Part shown: positions 1 to 10,305 of the stretch, piece by piece
Layout of the letters: each line of letters opens with the position of its first letter
Position numbering within the stretch: the first letter of the stretch is position 1
Assembly (NCBI RefSeq): GCF_000315625.1
Contig: NW_005434658.1
Span: 826,400 to 890,399 of the forward strand
Length of the DNA stretch: 64,000 nt
From: Guillardia theta CCMP2712
Lineage: Eukaryota > Cryptophyceae > Pyrenomonadales > Geminigeraceae
Direction: 5' to 3'
The notes under the pieces: generated by a model
The model's database searches: none
Seen by the model: the letters and a program-made list of their open reading frames with translations, nothing else
Told to the model about the DNA's origin: nothing
Made by a program: the position numbers and the translations under genes

Positions 1-3000
1 CTCCTTTTCTCCTCTCCTTGACACCTGCTGGGCAGATGGACCTGCTGGACCAGTGGATACTGAAGGCTCCTCGGGCGGAGGTGATCATGAAGCCAAGTCA
101 CGACCTGGTGGCACAGCGAGCGGAGGAGGAGGAAAAGCTGCTCGAGCAACGGGTTGGCCTTTCTGCTTCCACCTCCTCCTCTCCTTCCCCCACCCCTCCC
201 CCCCTCCCCTCTGCCATCGTACATCCCACACTCTCACTTCCTCCTCCTAACTTCCAGCTTCTGGCAGCGCAAGGAGCTCGGAGACGAGGGGCTGCTGGAG
301 GCAGGAAGGAGGAGCGAGCATGCAGTCAAGGCTAACGTCCCCGGAGAGTTCCCTCCTCCCGGCTTCACCCCTCCCTCCATGCCGCAGCCCTCCAGCATCT
401 CCTCTTTCCCCCTCGAGCAGCAGATCCAAACTCTCTCCCTCCTCCCCGACGGCAGCCCCATGACCCTTCAGCTCGTCCGCACCGCCACCGCCTTCCTCTC
501 CGTCACCGTAGGGTTTGACTGCCGGGGGGTACCTCCTCCTCTTCGCCCCTACCTCGTCCTCCTGCAGGTGGGAGAGGGAGGGGCGAGAAGGAGAGCATGG
601 ATTGATTGGAGGAAATGAGAGAAGTTTGTTGGGTTGGGGGAGGGGGGGGGGGGGAGGGGGGAAAGAGTATGGAACAGCAGAGGACTGTAGAGGAGCTCGA
701 TGGAACTGGTGCCGGGACTGATGAGACTTGGACAGGAGATTTTGTTCTCAACGAGGATCGAGGGAGAGGATGGGAGGATTTTGGACAGCAAGGCTGCGGT
801 GAAGGCAAGGCTGGAGGAGACGGTGTCCATGGGCTGCGCCGTTGGATGGTCGGGATCCGGTTTCTTTGCTTCCGTTCTACCCCAACTCGTCTTCGTGTCC
901 GGGGTGAGGAGGAGGAGAGAAGAGGAGGAGACAGCGAGGGGGGAGGGGGGGGGAGGAAGAGGACCGGAAGGGACAGGAGAAGGACGAGGACGAGGACAAG
1001 GACGAGGGCGAGGACGAGGAGGTTGTGGATGACTTGGATGGCAGGTGGCGCTGCCGCAGGAAGGAGGGTATGACAAGCTCTGCGACTGGATGAAGAGGAT
1101 TGTGTACGAGACGAAGATAGACGAGGAGAGAGTGAAGACTTGCCTCAAGAACCTTCGAAAGGACATCACCTCCTCCCTCAGAGACGGTCTCTCTCGCCTC
1201 CTCTCCTTAGTCTACTTCCGTCTGCTCCTGCTACTCTCCTCTCCTTATCTTTGGCTTACTCCCCTCCTCTTCCGCCTCCCTTATCATTCCTCGCTATTCC
1301 GCCTCTCCTCTCCTCCTTTCCTCCTCTCCTCCTCTCCTCCTTCCTGGGGGCGACGTTCCCTTCCCTCAACCTGCTCGACCTGTCACCCACAGCTAGCTTC
1401 GAGCTCGTCGCTTCTCTCCTCCTTTCTTCTCCCTCCTCCTCCTCCTCCTCCTCCTCCTCCTCCTCCTGATGCTGACTCCCGCCTTCAGGCTCGACCATCT
1501 GCAGCAGCGTGCGGATCTACCTCACCAACTCTCAGCTGCAGGACGAGCTCGGGTCACCTTCCTCGGAGCTGGAGATGAGCAACGTGCGCGCTGTCTCCCT
1601 CCTCACCCAGAAGCCCTTCATCGACAAGCTCGCCCGCCAGCTGACGGCCTGCAGAGACAGCAACTTCACGGGAGGAGGGGACGAAGCGAACGTCTCCTCC
1701 TCTTCCTCCTCCTCCTCCCTGTCCGACCGCAGCAAGGGCAACAAGACGGAGATCGACAGGATCGTGGAGGATCTGAAGACGCTGAGGAGCCTCATCGTGT
1801 CGGAGGAGGAGGAGAGCAACGCGAGATTCGCGCAGATCATCGCCCCTCTGCCCGCAGAGCACTGCTCCTCCCTTACCGACGACGAGCTTTGTCAGCGTTT
1901 CCTCTCGAGCATGCGCACTGGCACCTCGTTCCTCGCCAGCACCGAGAGGCCCCTGACCCTCTCGGGGCAGGACAAGAGGAGGAAGCGATCGTCCTTAGAC
2001 GACCCTGGCATGAAGCAGGAGAACAAGGGGAGGAGGAGGAGGAGGGAGAGCGTCTGCCTCACTCGTGGTCCCCTCCGCAACAACGTCGTCGAGCATGCAG
2101 TCGCTGTGTCGCTCAAGGGCATCGACTCTTCCTACCTCGAGCTCGTCATCCCCTGCTCCCTCCACAAGCTCGACGACGACCTCTTCCCGGTTTGGACTGA
2201 TCAGCTCCTGCTCCTTCTACCTACTCGCTGCTACCTCCTCCACTCTCCTCTTCTCCATCCTCTCCTTATCTCTTCCTCAGTCTTTGTCGCTTCTTCTCCT
2301 TACTTCTTCCTGTGACGGACAACAGGTGATGCTCTTCGCCGAGCTTCTGTCTCGGTCGGAAGGCCCCCTCTGGAATCGCATCCGAGGAAAGGGTCTCGCC
2401 TATCACTCCCTCCTCGAGGTACCTCCCTCCCTCCTCCCTCCTCCCTCCTCCCTCCTCCCTCCTCCCTCCTCTCCCTCCCCTTCTGCCCTCTGTCCCCACT
2501 CCCTTCAACCTCCTTTCCCCCTTCTACTCAGGTCAGACTCAGATGCCTTCCTCCTCCCTCCTCCCTCACTTCTCCGCACTTCTCTTTCTGCTCCATCGCT
2601 CCTATCCCTCCCACTGAGCTGCCACCCTCCAGGTGCTGCCATGGGCGGGTCAGCTCTGCTTCTCCCTCGGCGAGTGCACGGCTCCTGCGCAGGCGCTGGA
2701 AGAATTTCTCACAATCCTCAAGGAGGTTGAGGAGGAGGTGGAGGAGGCCGAGCGCCAGGAAGAGGGTAAGTCTGCTCCCTGCTCTGCTCCTCTTTGTGAC
2801 GCGCAGATGTCAGCAGGTGGGGGCTCAGCTGGGGAAGGAGCCGGGGAGGCAGCAGGGAAGCACATGAGGAAAGTGCTGGAGGAGTCTAAGGCGTCGCTCC
2901 TGTTCTCGGTCCATTCGAGGAGATCGACTCCTTCCTCCTGCGCGAGCCAGGCAGCCAAGGTCGGAGAGAGGAGGGGGAGAGGAGGGAGGGGAAGGGAGAG

Positions 3001-3625
3001 GGGAGGCAGAGGGAGGGATGGAGGGGAAGGGAGAGGGGAGGGCAGAGAAGGGCAGAATAGGAGGAGAGAGGAAGATATATGAGGGTGAGAATGAGAAGAT
3101 CAGATAGGGCTCGGACTAGAAGAGACGACAGAGACGAGAGGAGTATCGAGGAGGGAACGAGGAGCGGAGGAAGGGAAGAGGAAGGGAAGGGAGGGGAGGA
3201 GCGGAGGAGGAAGGGAGGGGAGGAGCGGAGGAGGAAGGGAGGGGAGGAGGAAGGGAGGGGAGGGGAGGAGGAAGGGAGGGGAGGAGCGGAGGAGGGGCTG
3301 ACGCAGCAGCAGGCCTACTTCTGGGGCGTCACCGAGCCGATGGACGAGATGGAGAGAGAGACGCAGGCAATCGAGAGCGTGTCGCTTGCTGACCTGCGAA
3401 GAGTCTTCAACAGGTTCCCAGCTGCCCAGCTGCGCATGCTGACAAAAATGGCCAGCTGACCTGAGAACCGATAGGTACTTCAAGAGCTTCCTGGAGCCGG
3501 GAAATCGCTGCACCGTCTTGGTGTGCCCGGCAGGGAAGGGGGAGGGGTACGCGACAGAGCTGGAGGGGCTGCTGGGCCATCCAGTGAAGAGCTGCAAGGT
3601 CGCGGATTTCTTTGCTGAGGTCTAG
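1..3625 (+). CDS. M16-family (C05D11.1/SDD3-like) zinc metallopeptidase, 5' truncated
   Basis: Multi-exon gene entering from the left edge; stop TAG at 3623-3625. Conceptual exons match the middle and C-terminal halves of the insulinase-like C05D11.1 family: an opening exon (to about 150), a block ending near 567 with the family's 'Pro-rich linker then LRPYLVLLQ' pattern, an exon at about 738-901 (ILFSTRIEGEDGR, later GWSGSGFF), one at 1045-1183 (CDWMKRIVYETKIDEERVK, then RDG), a long exon from about 1489, and one at 2325-2419 carrying the diagnostic GPLWNRIRGKGLAY. Later exons (2632-2765, 3313-3412, 3472-3625) give the M16 C-terminal half. The catalytic HxxEH lies in the missing N-terminal part, so activity cannot be judged here. 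Introns contain CTC and GGGA microsatellites. Frame near 2860-2960 is less certain. Known family: M16 zinc peptidases; substrate unknown. Confidence 0.62.
1434..1468. repeat. (CTC)n microsatellite in M16 intron
   Basis: About eleven perfect CTC triplets in a pyrimidine-rich intron of the M16 gene. Similar tracts occur at 2417-2478 (CTCC/CTCCCTC) and, as purine-rich GGGAGGA units, at 2990-3300. They inflate ORFs on both strands but do not look coding. Confidence 0.8.
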
Positions 3626-3783
3626 GAGGAGGAGGAGAAAGTCAACGGGAGGGAGGAGAGGCAGGAGGAGGAGGGTGTAGTCAAAGTCTGTAATCTGAGA
3701 TAGAAAAAACACTCCCTTCCCGCACCAAGTCTGTGACTTGCATCGGGTTTGCGGGCACAAAAACAGCAGCAGCAACTCCTCCG

Positions 3784-3878
3784 TCACTTGGCTGAGTCTG
3801 CTGTGCTCGCAATCGGCCTCCCTGTTAGCATCAGCCTCCTGTACCTGCAGGATCTTGAGAAATGAACGAGGAGGAGGA

Positions 3879-3941
<63 letters not shown>

Positions 3942-5463
3942 AGAAGGTAGGGAAAGGAAGGCAGCGGCAGAAGATACAGGAAGGACGAAAGAGGACGGAT
4001 GGGCGGCAGGACGGTAGGACTTACTCTGCAGACCTCGACCACGCGTCGAGCTCGCGGACTCTGGTGACAGGGAGGGGATGGGTCAGCATCTGAGCCGCGT
4101 TGCTCATCATTTGCCTGCCAACCCAGGAGCTCGAGCTGGGGAGCAGGTGAGGGCGATGGGCAGGAGGGAAGCGAGTCGCACCTCTCCTTCTCAAACTCTC
4201 GCGCCTGACTCAGAAAGGCGTCCGGGTTGAGCTCGCCGGCAAACGACGCAGATCCTCCAGTCAGCTTCATGATGACGGAGACGACGACCCGCGGGTCCTG
4301 ACAGAAAATGAGGAGGGGAAGAGGTGGGGAGAGAGAGAGAGCAAGGGGGGGGGGCGGGGAGGACGAGGAGGAAAGGGAAGACGAGGACCAGAGCGAGGAC
4401 CAGGAGCGAGCAACTGCTGACCTGCGAGACCAGGAGAGAGGCGCGATCGCAGGACAACTCCGCTGACTGCAGCCAGCGCATGATAGACATTGACATGACC
4501 TCCGACAGGACCCTCCCCAGCCCTAATCCACGTCATGTCATGGACGAGAACTGGGGCAACCCGCTCCTCCTCCTTGCCTGGCAGCTGCGCAGCGAAGTTG
4601 GTGATGATGTTGGCAACCGTGATCCACAGTCCATGCTCGCACTTGAGGTGCCCGAGCTCGTGTGCGATCACAGCTTGCAGCTCTTGGGGAGACATGAGCT
4701 CGATCAACGCGCTGTGGATCACAATGAAGGGCTTCTTCCCCTGCTCGCCGCCCTCAGCTCACCGAGCTCCAGCACCGCCATGCTGTACCTGCATCGCCAT
4801 GGTGTAGGCATTGGGAACAGGATTCTGCTTCACGTAGACATCCACGGGAATGTCAAGGGCCAGGATTCTCTTGGCTTCCACGAGGCTTTAAAACACTTCA
4901 GTTGCTCCCTCCCTCCCTCCCTCCCTCCCTCCCTCCCTCTGCCCCTCCCCTCCCCTCACCTGTTGTAGATCTTGGGCAGCTGGTTGGGCCCTACCCTGAC
5001 CCCGCTCGACAGGTTATCCAGGAAGATGGCCTGCTCGATCACCCCCCCCATGCCCTGCCTGACCAGGAACTCAAAGGGGAAGAGACGGCGCAAGGCCTCC
5101 GTCGCTTGAGTGTCGTAAGGATGACGAAACTGCGAGGGTTCTAACTTGCTCCATCCAAGCTTGGCGCTGTCAGCCTTGGGGAGGCTGTTGCCCACTGGCT
5201 CTGTCTTGTACTGCATCGAGCGAAACATGAGCAGCAGGTCCGAGGGGTCGAGAATGTACCTTGTCCATCGGCTTCGGTGGTTCCCGACGCCTTAGAGATT
5301 CAGAAGCTACAATCTCTTGCCTGAGAACTGATCTGCTTCGCCTTGATATGTGCGCTCTTGTCGATGGGAAGAAAGCAGGAACATGGAAGCAGGTTGCGCT
5401 TGAGACCACGAGCAGGAGGAGGAGGAGACTACAACTTGACCTCATCCTCAAGAAACTCAGCAC
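3784..5463 (-). CDS. Plastid-targeted M48-family zinc metallopeptidase
   Basis: The start at 5463 gives a signal peptide (poly-Leu core, ending SSATC), then FHVPAFF and a Ser/Arg-rich stretch: a bipartite plastid-targeting leader with Phe at +1. Later exons encode a domain resembling the plant plastid protein At3g27110: FLVRQGMGG, QNPVPNAYTMAMQ, KPFIVIHSALIEL, the zinc motif HELGH (4648-4662, within HELGHLKCEHG), RWLQSAELSCDRASLLVSQ, DPRVVVSVIMKLTGG, and a terminal HPLPVTRVRELDAW. The last exon ends at TGA 3784-3786. The HExxH plus downstream SAELxCDRA pattern fits an active M48 peptidase; inferred role is plastid protein turnover. The join of the first exon to the YILDPSDLLLMF exon near 5260 needs a frame change I could not place. 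Tail to tail with the M16 gene, 158 bp apart. Confidence 0.78.
3885..3944. repeat. (GGAGCA)n hexanucleotide repeat in M48 intron
   Basis: About ten copies of GGAGCA inside the last intron of the M48 gene. The same hexamer recurs within a coding exon at 11706-11730 and in non-coding DNA at 43790-43975 and 50025-50070. Confidence 0.85.
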
Positions 5464-5604
5464 TGATCAACTCACTCAATCTTGTATCTAGCTTGAATCC
5501 GATCAAAGATTCGGGTCTGCTTCCCTCTATCTCTCCTCTCCTCTCCTCTCCTCGTCTCTCCCCTCCCTCCTCCTCTTCCTTGCTTTCCCTGTGCCTTTAT
5601 TTAT

Positions 5605-5800
5605 TGGGTTGCAACACCCACCCCAGATTCACTACCCCACATTACATCAACACCTGCCTCCCATAATAATCCCATCACTGCCTCTACCCTACAATTCTAC
5701 CTTATTTGAACCCCTTCATTCTTCGAAATGGTTACCCTTACCCCCTAATTTTCCACCACTATGTTACCCCTACCCCCTGATGCACCCCATTCCTTTTTCC
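5605..5800 (+). promoter_or_regulatory. TACCCC-rich stretch just upstream of the pentapeptide-repeat gene
   Basis: About 190 bp dominated by ACCCC, TACCCC and CCCCTA words in an otherwise AT-leaning pyrimidine-rich context, ending a few bases before the start codon at 5824. The same sequence type lies directly before the gene at 27803 and in four other intergenic stretches. A promoter or 5'-UTR role is inference from position; a degraded repeat element is the alternative. Confidence 0.35.
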
Positions 5801-5823
5801 CTTTCTAGAGCCTTTTCGTGGCC

Positions 5824-8800
5824 ATGCACGGGGCAACGCTGTGGGTATGCGGGAAGCGCTTCGACGTGAGCGAGCAAACGATGCGGCATGGCGCGAAGCT
5901 CGGCTTCGCTCCCTTCAAGCATGTCCTCTCTCTGATGCCTCCCTCCCACTCCTCTCCTGCTGTGCCCGCCTGGCAAGCAGAGAAGGGGATGGAGATTCTT
6001 CTAGATGAAGACCCAACGCCATGGCCGGTGTGGCTGGAGTTCTTCAGGGCTGGGAAGATCCCATACTTGGAGGAGAACCTGAGGAATCTGATCATGGAGG
6101 CATCGAGGCAGCGAGAACTGGACGTGGTGGTGGATCTGCTCAGCAAACAGCCTGACGTGCAACGTGGAGAGTTGATGATGATTCTCGCTCAGTCTTCTAG
6201 CCCTCCTAACTTGTGCGGGTGGAACATGCAGGGTCTGGACCTCAAGAACCTCTGCTTCGACGGAGCTCGTCTCGATCGCGCGACCCTCCGCATGGCGACG
6301 CTGCGAGGAAGCTCCTTCGTCTCAAGTTCCTGCGCCCAAACCAACTTCAGTCGCTGTGACCTGAGCGACGCGAACTTGTCCATGTCCACCCTGAGCAGAG
6401 CAGACCTGTCGGAAGCGAAGCTATGCAGGGCAGACCTGACGCACGCGAACCTCACGGAGAGCAACCTGTCGTCCTGCGACCTCTCTGACACCATTCTCAG
6501 TGGAGCAAACCTGGGAGGAGCGGATCTGAGCGGAGCGAAGCTCTTCAACTGCGACCTGAGCAGGACCAGCCTGATGGACGTGAACCTGTCGAAGGCGATG
6601 CTACAGCAGGCGAGACTGCAGGGAGCCCAGCTGCAGGGCTGTAACCTCTCCTATAACGACCTGTCGGACGCCAACCTGGAAGGGGCCAAGTTGGAGGGGG
6701 CGGACCTGAGCTACTCGAACCTGAGCCAGTGCAACCTGAGCCAGGCGAGCTGCTCGCGGATCATGCTGCAGTTCTCTGTGATGACCCGGGCGAGACTCAA
6801 CGACGGAGACTTCGGGAGTGCCAACTTGTCAGAATGTGACCTGACGCACTCTCAGCTGTCTTCCAGCTGCTTCGAGGGGGCGGATTTCAGAGACTCGGTG
6901 TTGGACGACTGCGACCTCTGTGGCGCGAACTTCAACTACTGCAACATGTTTGCCTGCAAGATCAACAGAGCTCAAGTCAGTGACGCGCAGTTTGTCAACG
7001 CGAACCTGAGCAACGTCAAGTTGAATGCGGCCCGCGTTCTGCGGTCGAACTTCTCGGAGAGCAACCTGACAGCGTGTGACTTCTCTGGAGCAGTGATGAA
7101 CGACTCCAACTTCGAACGAGCAAACCTCACAAAGGCAAGGTTTGTCGGGTGCGAGATGAGGAACGCTAGCTTCCAGCATGCGACTTTCGCCTCCGCTACC
7201 TTCTCGGACGTGAAGATGGAAGGAGTCGACCTCACAGGCTGCGACTTGTCCAGCTGCGATCTCTCCAAGTTGATCTTGTCCGGCTCCAAGCTCGAGAAGT
7301 CGAACCTGCACAAGAGCAAGTTGTCAAAGGTCGACCTGAGCAACTGCAACCTGACCCTGACGGACATGTCGTCGTCGGATCTCCAGAAGGCAGATCTGAG
7401 CAGATCACTGTTCTACCGCGCGAACCTGTCCAGCGCGAACTTGAAGAGCAGCAACATGAACGGCGCAGATCTCTCTCACTGCAACCTCTCCTCGGCGTGT
7501 CTTGAGAGAGCATCCCTGTACGGCTCCAAGTTGGAAGGAGCGAACCTGGAGGGGGCGGACTTCAGCCATTGTGACCTTTCCTTCGCCATGCTGCAGAATT
7601 GTAACCTCCGAGGAGCGAACTTCACGGGAGCAAAGCTGACGGGCACAGACTTCTCGGGCTCAGACCTGGAGGGCGCGATCATGCCCGACATGGAAGGCTA
7701 CGACCTGCAGGGGGTTTGCCTGTCAGGCACTAGCGGCTTCTTCAAGGACAAGAGCGCAAGGAGGGCCAACTTGTGCGATGCTGATCTGAGGGGTCAGGAG
7801 CTCAGCGGGGTCAACCTGCAGCAGGCAGATCTCTCGTTCGCTGACCTCACCGGGGCGAACCTGCAAGGGGCGGACCTGACTGGGACGAAGCTCAACGGGA
7901 CCAACTTGTCGCAGAGCAGGCTTGCAGGAGCTTGCTTCTCCTGTTGGGCGGAGAGGGACGTGTCGGGGATCAAACTAGCAGGAGCCGAAGGGCTGAGGCT
8001 GTCGGGAGTGGACATGAACAACTCGTCCTGGACGGGAGCAGACTTGAGGGGGGTGAATATGGCAGGGAGTAACTTGAACGAGTGCAACTTCTCGGAAGTG
8101 AGCTTCAACGGGGCTGACCTGACTGGCTGCAGCATCTACAACACGAACCTGACCAACTGCGACCTCAAAGGCGTGAACCTGAGCAGGGCGAACTTGCAGT
8201 ATTCTGATCTTAGCCACTCGGCGATGGACGGAGCCACGTTGCCGGAGTGGAGCTCAGGCTCGTTCGAGGGAGTCGTTTTGACAGGTGCGACGGGAATCAA
8301 CTTCGTCGGGGCTGACCTTCGCAAGGCGGACTTCTCGCAAGCAGTGCTCAAGGGCCACGACTTGTCGGCTGCAGACTTGAGCCAGGCGAATCTCCGCAAT
8401 GCTGATTTCACTGAGTGCAACCTGACGGGGTGTAACTTGACTCAGTCGAACCTGTCAGGCTGCAACTTTGACGGAGCCATTCTCTCCGGTGCCATCATCA
8501 AGCAGGTCGACCTGTCGACTACCAGACTTAACGGAGCGATCCTCCCCGAGCTCATCGAGATTGACGTGCACGGGATCAAGCTCCTGGATGCCAGCGGTCG
8601 CAGCCTCAAGGGCAAGGACCTCAGGAACTCCAAGTTGTCGGAAGCCGACCTGTCGCACCAGGACTTCGCCGGCGCTGACTTCTCCGGGTCAAAGTTGTCA
8701 AGAGCGAATCTCCGTCAGTCAAAGCTCGACGGCTGTGACCTCTCCAACTGCGACCTGTCGAGGAGCATCCTGGAAGGCGCGAGCTTGCAAGGGGCGGTGA

Positions 8801-9615
8801 TCCGAGGCACGGACTTCTCCAACGCGAAGCTGGAGGGAGCGGCGCTGCCGGCGTGGGTGGAGGTGGACTTTGAGTGCTGCAAGTTTGCGGGGGCCACGGG
8901 CCTCAACTTCAAGGACGTGGACCTGAGGAGCTGTAAGTTTGCAAACTCAGACTTCCGGGGTCAGGACTTCTCGGGCTCGAAGCTGTCGGGGGTTCAGCTG
9001 TCAAAGGCGAACTTGACAGGGTCAAACCTGTCCAGCTGTGACCTGACTGGTTCCGACATGTCAAAGTGCCACCTAGAGCGGGCAAACTTGCTGGGGGCGG
9101 TGCTGAAGGGGAGCGACCTGTCGCAGGCGCGGCTGAAGGGAGCCGTCCTCCCTGATTGGACCTCGTGCGACCTGACCGGGTTGAAGCTGGCCGGAGCCAC
9201 AGGCTGCAAGCTGCAGGGGAAGAGCTTCCAGGGCTCTGTGCTCGACCGGGTGGACTTCCGAGGGCTCGACCTGTCCGGCGCTGACCTGAGGGGCTGCAGC
9301 CTGGTGGGAGCGAACATGGGAGGATGCAACTTGACCGGCGCGAGCCTGCAGGGGTGCAACCTCAAGGGGACGATCCTCACGGACGCGGTGATGAGAGGAG
9401 CGGACCTCGATCACGCAGAGTGCTGGCTGCTGGGGTCGTGCGAGGCTGGGCAGGAGACGAACCTGAGAGGAGCTGACCTCCACGGAGCGAAGCTCTTCAG
9501 CTTCCCCTGGGCGATCGGGGCAGGGATGACGGTGCATGCTGCTGCCGGCACTAACATACGGACGGTAGAGGACAAGAGGAGGGCACTGGCTCAGGCGGGA
9601 GCCAGGAATCTGTAA
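5824..9615 (+). CDS. Giant pentapeptide-repeat protein with BTB/T1-like N-terminus
   Basis: Uninterrupted frame of about 1260 codons from ATG 5824 (an in-frame TAG at 5806 closes the frame upstream) to TAA 9613-9615; intronless among intron-rich neighbours. Residues 1-110 (LWVCGKRFDVSEQT, later WLEFFRAGKIP and ENLRNLIMEASRQ) look like a divergent BTB/T1 domain as in KCTD9. From about residue 130 to 1225 nearly every fifth residue is Leu or Phe in A(D/N)Lxx units (ADLSEAKLCRADL and similar), predicting a right-handed quadrilateral beta-helix of roughly 55 coils. In the C-terminal half the coils are broken at 101-residue intervals by an 'LPxW....D..G.KL.GATG' segment. No signal peptide. By analogy with KCTD9 it might be a cullin-3 adaptor; that is inference. 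Many Cys sit at coil corners (SSCDLS, NCDLS). Confidence 0.9.
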   Translation: MHGATLWVCGKRFDVSEQTMRHGAKLGFAPFKHVLSLMPPSHSSPAVPAWQAEKGMEILLDEDPTPWPVWLEFFRAGKIPYLEENLRNLIMEASRQRELDVVVDLLSKQPDVQRGELMMILAQSSSPPNLCGWNMQGLDLKNLCFDGARLDRATLRMATLRGSSFVSSSCAQTNFSRCDLSDANLSMSTLSRADLSEAKLCRADLTHANLTESNLSSCDLSDTILSGANLGGADLSGAKLFNCDLSRTSLMDVNLSKAMLQQARLQGAQLQGCNLSYNDLSDANLEGAKLEGADLSYSNLSQCNLSQASCSRIMLQFSVMTRARLNDGDFGSANLSECDLTHSQLSSSCFEGADFRDSVLDDCDLCGANFNYCNMFACKINRAQVSDAQFVNANLSNVKLNAARVLRSNFSESNLTACDFSGAVMNDSNFERANLTKARFVGCEMRNASFQHATFASATFSDVKMEGVDLTGCDLSSCDLSKLILSGSKLEKSNLHKSKLSKVDLSNCNLTLTDMSSSDLQKADLSRSLFYRANLSSANLKSSNMNGADLSHCNLSSACLERASLYGSKLEGANLEGADFSHCDLSFAMLQNCNLRGANFTGAKLTGTDFSGSDLEGAIMPDMEGYDLQGVCLSGTSGFFKDKSARRANLCDADLRGQELSGVNLQQADLSFADLTGANLQGADLTGTKLNGTNLSQSRLAGACFSCWAERDVSGIKLAGAEGLRLSGVDMNNSSWTGADLRGVNMAGSNLNECNFSEVSFNGADLTGCSIYNTNLTNCDLKGVNLSRANLQYSDLSHSAMDGATLPEWSSGSFEGVVLTGATGINFVGADLRKADFSQAVLKGHDLSAADLSQANLRNADFTECNLTGCNLTQSNLSGCNFDGAILSGAIIKQVDLSTTRLNGAILPELIEIDVHGIKLLDASGRSLKGKDLRNSKLSEADLSHQDFAGADFSGSKLSRANLRQSKLDGCDLSNCDLSRSILEGASLQGAVIRGTDFSNAKLEGAALPAWVEVDFECCKFAGATGLNFKDVDLRSCKFANSDFRGQDFSGSKLSGVQLSKANLTGSNLSSCDLTGSDMSKCHLERANLLGAVLKGSDLSQARLKGAVLPDWTSCDLTGLKLAGATGCKLQGKSFQGSVLDRVDFRGLDLSGADLRGCSLVGANMGGCNLTGASLQGCNLKGTILTDAVMRGADLDHAECWLLGSCEAGQETNLRGADLHGAKLFSFPWAIGAGMTVHAAAGTNIRTVEDKRRALAQAGARNL

Positions 9616-10305
9616 AAGCCTCGTAGGCAGGGGGCGTTCTTCAGCTCTCTGTCCTCCAACTATTTTTCCCTCCCTCTCTCTGCTCCTAACTCTTCTCCCT
9701 CACCTTTCTACCGCTCCCGGCTCTCTTGAATTTTCTGAACTATCGATGACTCTGTGAGCTGAAACCTCCAGCCCCTCGCTCGCTCCCGGGCCACACTGCC
9801 TGATCATGGCAGTGACGTCTGATCAACCTCCCGAATAAGCCTCGGAACTTACCAGGAGTGGCCGCAGGGGCGGATCATTCTAATCCGCAATGTATCAGCA
9901 TGGAGTGCCGGGCCCCGGGAAGCAGGGGGTCACGCTGACCGGGCCGGCTGTGAGTGCCACATTTCCGAACTGAAAAGTTCCGAGGCTCTCAGTGCCGCCT
10001 GGCAGTGGTGCCCCGCAGCGCCGGGCCGGGCCCGGACGGTTCAGTGACTGACGTCGGCCACTGGGCCCATTCTTTTCAGCTCGAGGAAAAAAACACCCCA
10101 CCTTGCGAGCGGAAACATCAGGGTAGGGGTTGAAGGGGGTGGTAGTGTTGCACGCCTTTTCGAATTGTCGGTGAAGGGCAGGAGCGGCCGGTAAGGAAGC
10201 AGGGGGAGATGGTGAGGAGGCGCTGAGAAGAAGAGGAGGGAGCGGGAAGAGACGAAGACCTCACTGTAAGAGGAGCCGTAGGATAGGCCTGAGACTCTAG
10301 CCAGC
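9616..10305. other. Intergenic spacer with GC-rich island A
   Basis: No convincing gene. About 9790-10060 is a GC-rich island with CCGGGCCCGG, AGTGCC, TTCCGAACT and CAGTGACTGAC words, unlike the flanking DNA. Related islands lie at 16430-16560, 21960-22960, 58320-58560 and 62090-62360. The remaining 10060-10305 is ordinary sequence leading to the next start codon. Confidence 0.5.

Noticed and set aside
5818..5823. GTG as start of the pentapeptide-repeat protein
   Set aside because: Nuclear eukaryotic genes start at ATG; the in-frame ATG at 5824 is two codons later, and an upstream TAG at 5806 bounds the frame.
6829..9537. Many minus-strand ORFs opposite the pentapeptide-repeat gene
   Set aside because: They mirror the repetitive plus-strand codons and carry the same 15-nt periodicity; shadows of the real gene.
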